64,000 nucleotides of DNA. Source: Pomacea canaliculata (Eukaryota; Mollusca; Gastropoda; Architaenioglossa; Ampullariidae). Where the stretch lies: NCBI RefSeq assembly GCF_003073045.1, contig NC_037591.1:40561883-40625882 (forward strand), read 5' to 3'. The position numbers and the translations under genes were made by a program. The notes under the pieces are model-generated. The model searched no databases, was not told where the DNA came from, and worked only from the letters and a program-made list of their open reading frames with translations. Positions 15,001 to 27,000 of this stretch are shown here, piece by piece; within the stretch, counting starts at the first letter, position 1; each line of letters opens with the position of its first letter.

Positions 15001-18000
15001 TTCCTCGGCATAGACACGAACATCGTTTACTCTCCCTTTAACTTGTACACGTGACAACATTGTTTTATTCTTGCCAATGCGATAGATGTGTGTTGTTTCT
15101 GCCAGATTTCTGTATAAAAATAATACCAAGAAGACTAAAACTTTCTTTCTAGCTGAGTCGTGTCCACTTTATTTCCTTGTATTTATTGGTTTCAATGAAG
15201 ATACCATGGTGAAAGCTTCGAGACGTTCGTCGAAACACAAACAGAAATTTAAAATCTATATAAAAGTATAACAGGCACAGTACTACAAAATATATTTATT
15301 CCATATACTTGATAATAATGCATGAATAACACAAAATTTATACGAATCAAATATTTTCACGATTTTTGTTAGTACGAGCACAAAATTAATAGTTTGAAAT
15401 TGTACTTTTTGAAATGGTGAGTTTACTAGTAAGAAAATTATGTTATCTCATTAAGAGCCCTGTTAGTTTAGAAGCTATCGTTAATAATATTTATTTTTCT
15501 TCTTGTTCCTATTCGCCCAAAGAGCCGTAGCCACACACCCCGCCATCGGACCCGGTTTTTGGCGTCCTTCTGCAGTTGGGACTATATCATGCCATGTTTT
15601 GCATCCCCGGTTTGTTTGTTTGTTTTTTTTTTTGTTTTTGCCCAGCTGCTTGTTCTGCCTCTTCTGCCATCCTGTGTGTGAACTGTCTCTTGTCGTCTTT
15701 TGCACTCTTCTTCTCTTCTTTGTTAATCTCACAGTATTTTGCTTTAATTTCCTGCTGGTCTTGACATTTGTTGGTCTTCTGCTTCAGCTCCTTCCTTTCC
15801 CCTATTTTTTGCCAGGTCCTTAAAGTCAGCCTTTCCTTGTGCTGTTTTCCTTTTTTCCCAGAACCTGTGTGCAGTCAGTCTTCCACGTCTCTTGTTTTCC
15901 TGTCCAGTTGTTGGCCATTGTTTCTCCAGTGTCTCAAACCTGTTTTTAACTTCTCAGTTGAACTGTTTTTGCTTTCTACGGTCTCTAAGAAACTGCACAT
16001 TGAATTTGTGGTGTGATCTGTCTGATGAGTCACGGAAAGACCTCAGCTTTATCTTCATGGTTGCGACCTCGCTTAACCCTGACATCCCGCAGACTGCTAA
16101 ACTGGCGATTAATGGTGATGTGATCGATCTGGTTTTCTGTATGTCCATCTGGTGAAGTCCAGGTGGTCTGGTGAATGGTTTTGTGTGAAAAAACTGTGCC
16201 TCCGACTACAAGGTTATTGAACAAGCAGAAGTCTGTGAGCAACTCACCATTTTCATTGCATTTGCCCACACCATGCTTTCCCATTATGCGTTCTTTGTCT
16301 GTGTTGTCATTTCCATCTTTGGCATTCATGTCACCCACCATGATCTTTATGTCTCGTTTTGGAGTACGATCAACCAGTGCGGTTTCTGTAGTATTTTTTT
16401 TTTCAGAGAGGGGTTGATAGCTCCACGCCCAACCTTCCTCCTTCATCCTGGCTTGGGACTTGCAGGTTACCAAAGTGGTTTCCAGGCGAAGTTTGATAAT
16501 ATTCATAGCAGTTTAAAATATAAAAAAATATCCTGTAAGAGTCGTTTGGCTGGAGATTAAGATTCCTACGTGTAAAAAAAAAGTTCAGTGAATCCTAAAC
16601 TTTCCCTAATTACATAAATCACTGGACCTGCTCACTATCACCCAAAATAGGTTAAAATGTTTCCACGTGTCCGCATTTTCACTTCCCAACGACAGGTACC
16701 TGTCAAAGGATCAATGACAAGTAGTAAAACCAAGACTTAGTTATTTAAAGGTATGGTATTTTACATACAACATTTCAATTTTCAGCGGTTATACCACTCC
16801 ACGGGTCCAAACGGGTGACTTTCTTTACAAGCAGCAAACAGGGAAAGTATGTGTAATATAAACCATATTTAAGTATGTAAACAGTGTATTATTCGATAAA
16901 TTAAATGTTTCTGCTCCTAAGAAATGATAATAGAAATTATCTAAAGCTTCACAAAAAGAAAGGAATCGTGAAACTTTGTTGACTGTGGCTACATGAAAAT
17001 GTAGCTTTAAGGCTTTTTTCCCTTTCCTATACCTTGCATTCCAATGTTAAAAACATTTATTTCTACACGCGAAAGAACAATCGCAATAGCACTCACTGTT
17101 CATCTCCCCAGTCCGTGACAAACAACTCATTTTGGTAGATATCCAGGCCCATAAAGTATGAGCCCTTCAGTTTAAAATAAACTTTAGAACGTTTGCTGTC
17201 CACATCCGTCCATCCTATCAGCTGTGTGTCTCCATCTGCCCAGTAAAGTCTCCTCCCTTCACGTGCGCACCCATGGATCCACCCGTTCACACATTCAAAA
17301 ATACATTCATTCATCACATACATATGTATAAACACAAACACAAGTAAGTATAAAAGAAATAAGGAATGGAAAAACACGAATATGTACACCTGCGGATCAA
17401 TTCATACAAAGTGTCACGGACTATCCACTGACATGCGCATTCTTTCCATAAAAGATTAAACGAGATCGGTGGGTGTCCGTCTAATGAGGCACCAATTATT
17501 ATTTACAAATAGACACATTAATAAGAACAATGTATCCTTCTTTCAGCATACACAACATATATTACCAGTAAGATACATCAATAATCCTCATCCAGGTACA
17601 ACAATAAAGAAGATTCACATAAATAAATTCTAAATTGTCACTTGTAAGGTATTCAATTCTTCTTGTGTTTATACTTCACTAATCACTGTGGATGTAACAC
17701 GAGGGAGGTATTACTGTCAAAGAGAGCAGCTGTACTACTGGGGATATACAACTGAGGTTCCACATTTCAGCTTGTATTCTCGCCGTGAGAGCTCTGTGGA
17801 TAGGAGCTACAAGTAGTGTGTATTTTGGGGGTCAAGAAGCTGCACCCCGACGAAGCGAGCAGGAACCGTGGTGTGCGCAAGCTGGAGCACCGACCACCAC
17901 CAGGAAGGGAACCTGGATAGCAGAGAATAATCCGCGGGAGGAGGGGAGGCTTCCTCCAAGCTTCGAATGTGTGACACCCCTATCCATTCATCCCCCTCTA

Positions 18001-21000
18001 CTACGCATGGTCCGTTACACAAAGTAAAGAAGTTGAGGTACAAACAACAAACCGTCGATACACAGGTTAAAAGAGAAAAGCCTACTTCTAAATGTAAACT
18101 AATTGTTAAAGCAGGTAAGCCAATATAAATAAATAATAATAGGGGATAAAGTAACAACAAAACTTAGTCGGCTCACATAAAAATATGCAATAAATGCAAG
18201 AAAAATCAAACATCTTACCCTCTATGTCCAAAGCAAGACCATTAGGACCTTCAAGATGTCTGGATGCAGAAACTAGTGTCTCACGGTCCGAGCCGTCATA
18301 GTTACACCTCTCTATGGTAACTTTGTTGCTGTCACTCCAGTACAGCACACTGTTGTTTGTGTAAACAATTGGAGAGCGGAACTCAATCACATTTATATTT
18401 GGTCTCAATATCTGATTGCAGCTCTCACATTTTAACAGAAAGATTTCTATTTCTTTTCCTAGATAATTTATTTGTTATTCTCTTCATTTACACTTTGATT
18501 TTGTTGCTTTTTCTCTCTTTATTTTCGAAGTCCCAAATGCATGATCATTAGCATGTAAATAAGTTTCATAAATAAATTCTCTAACATATAATGTTATTTT
18601 TCAACGTATTAAACGTATTAAAATTAATTAGTTCAATGTGTTTAGCATCAGTTGCAAGTCTTATTATAATCACCCGTTGTGTTTGTCCAGCTCGATGTCT
18701 ATAGGATAATCAATGTCTGAATCGACGACAATCTGATGACTGTTGGTGTCCAGTGATATCATTCCGATGACTTTGTTGCCGTGGTCGGCGTAGAATAGTA
18801 GCCTCGACACAGAGTCCAATGATAGGCCCCACAGAGAACCTCCTTACAGACAGTTAACAAATGAGTATTTATGATAATGTCACATTTATTTAAATACTTT
18901 TATAGAATTTAGCTCACTGAACCAACAACACAAATTTCTAGAATCAAATTCATTGAAAACTTAAGCAGCTACGACGTCTATAAGTCATTTTTACCACAGA
19001 CCTATACAAACAATGTAAATTCCATTTTTGAGTTCTGTAAGTTGTTAAAAAGAAAATAGGATGTTAGTTATAAATTTGAATTTTCTCTAACATATTATAT
19101 TTATGTATTTATTTCTACAGGGTGCGTAACTATTACCACAGTCTTTTCATTGGACTGAGCGTCGCACTGATGATGGATTGTATCTAATTTTCTTTATAGA
19201 AATACAATTTTATAATTTAATTTTATAGTGAGATTTTACATGGAGTCAAGTGAGAACAGTTTCTTTTCTTTCATTTTCAACTTTAATTTCAAATTTGATT
19301 AATCATTCTCTAGTTTTTATTTAAATTCATGGGAATCTGGGTATAAAAATTAAAGGTAAAGGTCATGGTGTTGTGAATGATTTTTCTGATTATATACCTA
19401 TAGTTTATATGTAACATATATCAATCAGACTAATGACAGAGATAAAACATTTCTGAAGGGTATATTCATGAAGACGTTTCAGTTATTGTTTAGTCTTCTC
19501 GGCTACTTTCACAGTGACAAAAACCTTATAAACTATGGTAACCGTAGTAAACAATACTCACACTGATTAAATGAAACAAGCTTGTTTGTCTTCCGAGATG
19601 TCTATTGTCTACCTGACTAGAATGTGACTTTTTTTCTCTTTTTTTTTTCGTTTTCAGTTTGTAGATTTCTGTCACCCGTGTGTCCTGTTGATTAATGAGT
19701 TTGCTATGACATACCATGTGGTATTTGTGGACCATTTTGCTATTCACCTGACTCTACTACCACAGTTGCGCCATCTTGTATCTGTTGTTTGTTTTAATCT
19801 GTATGTCAGCAACAAGGATGTAAAGCTCTTTTAGTAAACTGCTTCATAAACGTTTTTGACTTGTAATGTAACTTGTGTGTCATTCATTGTTGTAGGAGCT
19901 GAAGTAGGAGCATATCATCGGCAGTCTCGTCTGTTCTCTCATTAGAACATGCATAACAACTTTATGATTTAAGGTTGTGCACACGATAATTTCTCTGTAG
20001 TTTTGTTATTCCATGTGTTTATCAAACATCGTTATGACTGCTAAACGATTTGTTTAATACCTCGCTCTCCTGCCGAACTTTGTTTTTACGATTTCTGTCT
20101 TTTTGTTTGCTGGTGTTGAATGTTTCTCTGTCAGTTTGGCTGCTGACATGGGCCTGGGTGTACTAGGCATGTTGTGTCTATTTTTTGTTTTTAACTTTCT
20201 GTAAAGCACTGTGAGGCTTATGTTTAGTAGAAAGATAAGCGATATAAAATATATTTACTATTATAAAATAGTCTTAGATATTTTATAATAAGTACAGAAG
20301 AAATGACCACGGTGTTCGTAAGCTACTTTACCTTGACTAATGCTGTGAACCAGCTGAGCATCGCTGCCATCAAGCTTTGCGGATCGAATTGTCTCGTCCT
20401 CTATATCTGACCAATAGACACGACCGTCTACTGGATCGTAGTCAATACCCATTGGGTCCTGTAGACCAATGGGACTGATTGTAACATTACTTCCCGTGTC
20501 GATGTCTATGCGATGGATGGCGTTATCAGAGTCAGTGACAAGGAGAAACTTCTGTGGAATGATTGCTGTGGACAAGATAAAGTTTCTGGCATTATTCTGA
20601 CTATAACAAGAATAAGGTGTAACATTTAACATGAAGAGCTTACCTTAAAAATGTGTGTTATCTCAGAGACTGTCTCAGCTACAAGTTTTCTTACACTAAA
20701 ATAGAGTACAGGACAAAAATATGAACAGAAGAAGGAATGACAAAGAATAAAATAAGTGAAAAAGAGATAGGGCGAAAGAAGAAGAGGGAAAAAGTAGGCT
20801 GGATGAAAAGGAAAGAAAAGAAAAGAAAAATGTATATCATGTGGATTGTTCTGACTTTCACAATTTCACAATGTGTCTATTGGCAGTATTTGGTATAAAG
20901 ATCTTGTGGACCTTGGACGAAGTATTTACAAACCTGCCATTTTTTAAGCTGCACAGGTTTAAAACCTTTGGTTCATATTTGTGTTAACTGAGGATTTTAC

Positions 21001-24000
21001 AAAGAGAATGAGCTTGCATTTTGAAGGTAATATTTAGGAAATATGGTGAGAATAGGACAAAGAGATGCAGAGATGGAGAAGTTTATTTAGTTAGTTTCAG
21101 TTTTATTCTAACCACTTGATGATCTTGCTGGCATTCTTTGGTTTAAGTGTTGTGAATTCTGTGGGCTTGGAGATTTTGCTAACATTTGTACCACCCGGCG
21201 AGATATTTGCTACGCATTCTCCTTATTGTCTTAACATCTTTAGAAAGGTATAATCATGTGCCAGTTCAAAGCAAAGTATGTGATCCCACTTACGGACAAT
21301 CTACTTTGTACGCAAAAAAGGTGAAAAATGGATCTTGGGAACAAGGCCCGCGGGCGATAGTGAGGGTTTAACTCTTGCTGCCGACGTGAACATTAACTGC
21401 AGGGGAAGTATAATACAACTAATATATTACTACAATAATATTAAAGACTAACATATAAGACTGTACACAGCTAGATTACATGACTTCTCTCAGCAATCAA
21501 TAAGTTTTTGTGAAAAGCATCATAGAAAATTGATCACACTAGAGAACAAAAACATCCCAAAGCGAAACTCCAAAAAGAAATACCAATGCCAACAATGACA
21601 CTTCAGAGTTTTGAACACCCCACATATCAACCTAAAGTCGCTGTTTGTAACCGCTACACTACAGAGGCGTAGCTCACAAAGCACTGTAATCTTACCTACT
21701 TGTTGTTTAACATTGTCTGTGTTGTGCTGGGCTCTCATTTATTTACCTTCACCTGTCATCAGTTGTAGGCCTTGAGGTATTTTGCTTGTCGCAATAAACG
21801 TTATGCAGCCCTTCATAGTGTTTACAAGTTGTTGAATTAGTGCCAGAACAAATTTCATAGCTTCCAAAGCTTGAAGAGAAGGTTTTATTTAGTTCGGTCG
21901 GCCCAGCTTGCTGACGTCACGCTTCCGAAGGCTCCCGAAGATTTTCCCTTTATTGCGACTTTTGCGAAAAATAAATCAGCGTCCGGCCCTGGGGCATCGC
22001 TTCATGTCACCGTTCCTAGACAAAGTCCTGTGTCGGTGGTTGTGATGCTGATGCCAGACACAAGGAGTTCCAGTTTCAAGCAACTCTAATGCCAGTGTCA
22101 GTTCACCACCAAGGATGTTTGGTAGCGGCAGAATTATATCCCTACAAGATCGTTATAAAGACTGATGACAGTGACTAAAACTTTATTTACCAAAAATAAA
22201 TGATTCATCTCACAGAAAAGCAGATGTCGTGATAAGATTTATCCATTGAGGACAAATCCGGGGTTTTATGTAGTCCAGTGATGCCCAACCTTTTTCGGCC
22301 TGCGGGCCATATCCACTTCGGACAACCGTGTCGCGCGCGGGCCATTTCACCGCAAAAATACAAAAAGGAAAAAAAATAGAGCAGATGCCATTTTTTTATT
22401 GGAAACAAGTTATACTTACCATTCCATTAATTATGTAGTAATTAGTGGGATATTTGAAGTTGTTTTACCGAAACCAACTTCTGAATGTCCGGCCTCATCG
22501 TAGAGACACCAAGTCGGAGCACTGAATCGAATTGTTCGTCCATCGAAAAAAAGATTGGGAAACGCCCCTACGTGGGGATAAATACTTCTTCCTTTTTTTT
22601 TTCGTTTTTTTAAGGTCTTATACTATTACTAACATGCCGATTTCTGCACTGTGGGCAGAAGTTTCGCGGCCGGATATGGCCCGCGGCCGTAGGTTGTGGC
22701 ATCCCTGATGTAGTCATTCCCTTTAGCGTCTGAGCTGGCGTTATTTTTGTTGATGTTTAATAAATACTGCTTCATCAAACTACAACAGTGTCTGGTGATA
22801 GTCGGCTGTCTGGACGCACCACGATAAACCTATAACTAACTGAGTTTCTGTCGACATTTGTTTATATCGTACTATAGCTTTCCTGCAGGTTATGTTTAAG
22901 GAGGTAGTATAAGAGTTAAGTTACACTCTCGCGCACGTGCCTTGTTCCCAGGCGCCAGTATTCGCTTAAACACCAATAATACTGTAACACATTGGGTAGC
23001 TTCGTCTAGATTAAACTCTGGAGTAAATTCCTTGTCCTCAGAGTGTCTATCCGTGTAGTAGAGCTAGAAAGTTGTGTCCGACTCAGAGGGTCCAACCAGT
23101 AACCCACTCCCCGTCAACTGGCGGAAAGGTGTGTGAGCCCCTGGGTGTCAGTGTCTTCATAGACTCATTGACGCCTCTGCCAGCCGACTGGTCACGCTTG
23201 GCCGCTGTAGCTACTAGGGCCTTTCCCACGCTGCAATGTTGGACACTTAGCGGGGTTAGCAGCCCCCCGCAAGGCCTTAGCGAGTTATGCACACGGCACG
23301 CAGGAGGCCCTCTCCCTGGTTTCGAGATTATAGCGCGTTTCTATTTTCTCACTAGGCCGACCTACATAGTAGGGCTGTAGCCAATCGAATGCGTTTTTGA
23401 ACACAGTAGCTTCCTTCTTACCTCCACATTGTAAACAATGGCGATGTGGTCGGAGGAGAATTGTGTGCTCATGACTTCTCTTTGGGAGAACTATTCGTGT
23501 CTGTTCGACACTACACAGCCCGATTACATGAACAGATATAAGGCTAGAAAGCCTTCATGGAAATCGCTCGTGATGTCGGCAATGGTATAACAGGTAACAA
23601 TTTAAAAGTGGAGGATGACATTCGCAAAAAGAGTCGTCACATACTCTCGTGAATCTTCCGAAAATATTTTAGAAGACACGAGTATGCTCCTAAGCGACTC
23701 CTTCGCGTTCCCCACTCCCTCATCCACATATCTTTTTCTTTCTTCTTCTTTCTCTCCGCTACATTATGCAATATCACTATCGTAGCCGCAATGGCTTCCA
23801 AAAGTATCTCGTCGTCGATGTCGTCTGCCATATTGTTGACTACCCATAATGCGCTGCGCGGATGACGTCAGCTCCCAAGACACGTGCGTGGCCTAGCTAC
23901 GTGGGAATAGGACGGATGGCGCTAAGCTGCCTAGGCGCAAGTTTTTGTGTACAAGAACATTGCAGCGTGGGAATAGGCCTTAGGGTTGATTCCCACTTAT

Positions 24001-27000
24001 AACACGTCTGCGCTCCTATGGCCTACAACACTACCCCTCCCTTTCCTGCATAAGGGCCTTCCGACTTGTCAACGAGCCACACTAGACGCTAACTGGGGCG
24101 ATTGTTACATCCCCAGTTAGGTTACCAATGCCAATTTACATCCGGAAGCCATGACAGGTGTATTGTGGGACAGCCGGAAACTTCCCACACGGATTGGTGG
24201 TGTAATCTAGGATCCCGTCACGTTGGTTGTAAAAAGTTCTGATTGGTATGTGCAAAGTATGTTTACGCAAACGTCCATTTTAGGAAACTTTCGACCCTTT
24301 CTCTTGTCTAGAAAAAAATCGCGTGTTTTAGCTTGGGAACCTTCTATCGGCCTCGATCTGACTTTTTTTTGAAAGGTGATTAAAAGCTCTATCTGAAGAT
24401 ATGCAATGTGACCTACTTTCTCAAAAGGCCGAGTGTGTTACTATGTAACAAACGTTCTCTATTCTCACTACGTTTGCGGTCGTCAGAAGCAAATATGAAA
24501 TCAGTTACTGTCTGTAAATACAAAATATACATATTTCTAGAAGGTTCTATGAAAACCATCTGCAAAGTAGATAGAAGATATGTTAAACATTTATAATATG
24601 CTATAATAAAATGGCTAAATATTAAAATTGTCATAAAATTAAAAAGGAAATGTCTAGTTCAGTTATTTTAAGTTAAGTGTAGTGGATAATGTATTATGTG
24701 ATTTGATCAGCATGTCAGTGGAGCTTTGTATACTATCAAGTGTATTGTTGATATATATTTGATACGGTCACACTAGTTGATTAGGTTTCTTCTTTATCAG
24801 AAATTAGAAAGAAACAAGAAAAGTGCGAAAGCAATACATTTCACGATAAATAAGAAAACCACGAAACCCTATTTTTATTTATAGTTAAATGACAAAACTA
24901 GTGCAGACAATTACTATTTCTGTGTGTTGTACATGTCATTGACATATACTAGACAAATAGACGTATCAAAAGATAAAAGAAAAAGCAAAACAAAAACAAT
25001 TGCAACGATTTTGTAAATTGCTGTTTACCTGATGAGTAAGTGCATTGAAGCCAGTGCCTGACTTGTGAGCCAGACTGGAACCTCTGATCCACATGGTGTT
25101 AGACGTGGACCTCACTCTCTCCGGAACTCTCGTGTTACAGAAGATACCCATAGACGGTGACAGCTCGGAGCTTCCATCCCGGATCTTGGGATGTAAACAT
25201 AAAGTCGTTGAAGTTAAACAAAAATATGAAAATGACTGCTAATGTTCATAAACGTTTCAGGTTTTCCCACATCCGAGAGAAATCTACATACTCACCCAGT
25301 CACCTTAAATTTCTTACAAGCATATAGTTGTACAATACATATTACAATACTAGATATATAAAATGAGTCAATGGTTAAAATTATATTTATCCTGCATTTT
25401 CGTGTGAATTGTATTTTGATGTGACTGCTGTCTCTGCCTGTCAGTAAGTGAAGACCATATTGTAAATATGAGTAGGAGATCAGTTCAAAATGTTCTAAAC
25501 CTCATCCAGAAGGATTTGACTAAAATAAACAGTTTTTTTTCTAAATGGTCTCCTTTGACATCAATGCACATTCCAACAATGCTCAAGCATTGCAATCAAA
25601 TCACGAAAAGTAGTGGCCTCCTGGACCATCCAAACTCCTCCATAGCACGTCATCAGTGTTTCCAAACTATCGACAACGTAGTTGGGATTAAAATTTAGCA
25701 AACAGGTAAAAGTCACATGGTCTGTGTCTGGTAAGTGGGATGGGTGGTAGCAATTCAAAGCGACGGTTGCTCCTTCAGCTACTGCAACCTGAGCAGAGTG
25801 AACGGGTGGGTTTATACAGGGCTGCCTCAGCTTTCTCTTTGTTTCAACTTCACCATTTTTTTCCAGTTGTGTTAGTTCTGAGCTTAGTACTGTTCATCAA
25901 TAGTTTTTTTTCACGTTTCGGGGTGGTCAATCATCAGTGCGCCTTCAGAATATGAAATATTGAAGCCATCGCCTTCCCAAAAGAGACTGTCTGCTTGAAT
26001 TTCTTTAAAGGCGGAGAACCGCAGTGTTCCACTGTTGGATTCAATTTTTAATTAAGGTTGAAAGGATGAACCCAGGTTCATTTCAGTTACTGATCTGAGG
26101 TCGAAATTCTCAGGGTCATTCTTGAATTGAGTCAGAAGTGTCTTGGAAATGTCAAGCCTAACAGCTTCTGCTTTGACCTCAACATTCTTGAGAGACATCT
26201 TGTAGACATCTTGCTCATCCCCTTGAACTCAGTTAAAACAGTGTGGACAACCAGAAACAATGGACTTAGCTATCTGCTTGACAGTAAACAGTCTCTCATT
26301 CAAAACCATAAGGTGAATGGCCTCCACTTGATCATCAGTGTTTGAGGTTTTTGGACAAACTGACCAACGGTCATATTCTGTGCTGACCATACCTCGCTTG
26401 AATTTAGTAAGCCACTTCTTCACAGTTGCATCAGAAGGGGAGTCCTCAGTAAGTGTTTGTACCATATCATCATGGATTTCCTTTGGTGTCACCTTTCTTT
26501 TGCAGATACTTTCGACTGCTTGGGCTCTTTTTTTCATGTTTATATTTTTTGGAAACTACTCTTTACTTTGCAACAGGCTTCACGTGCAATAAAAAAACGT
26601 AAATAGAAATGTGTTTTAGTTTCTAGTTTCATAAGAAGTGGTGGTGTGTTGCCACAGCAGAAATATTGAGTAATGTTTCTTAGTTCTTGGTGAGGCTGTA
26701 AACTTTTTGAACGACTCTCGTACGCTGTTGTGAAAGGAGGTGCTAAAGATCACTTTAGTCGCGGCCAGCATTCTTGTAAGTTTTGATTTCTAGGTATTTC
26801 CATTACTCACCTTTAGTATATTTATCTTCATTAATTCTGTATTATTCCAACTGCATTTTATTCTACCTTTGGCTCGTTTTAGTCCCCAAAAAAGTATAAA
26901 AACACCCCATGACATTAATTTCTATATAAATCTTCCCAATCAGTGTCAGAATAATACATGATGTATTTTATAATGCAGGAGAACACGGACTCTAAATAAA

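Larger units (their letters stand above)
23217..23980. mobile_element. PIF/Harbinger deletion derivative carrying the starts of both element genes
   Basis: Inverted termini GGGCCTTTCCCACGCTGC (from 23217) and GCAGCGTGGGAATAGGCC (to about 23979) enclose two converging coding remnants. One is a MADF/Myb-like protein start on the plus strand (23438-23640), the other a Harbinger transposase start on the minus strand (23637-23831). The two meet at about 23640, so the middle of a full element has been lost. The TWA target duplication is not clear at these ends. Confidence 0.7.

Noticed and set aside
15503..16016. Hydrophobic plus-strand frames suggesting a membrane protein
   Set aside because: Antisense of the Lys/Arg/Gln-rich linker of the RTE fragment on the minus strand.
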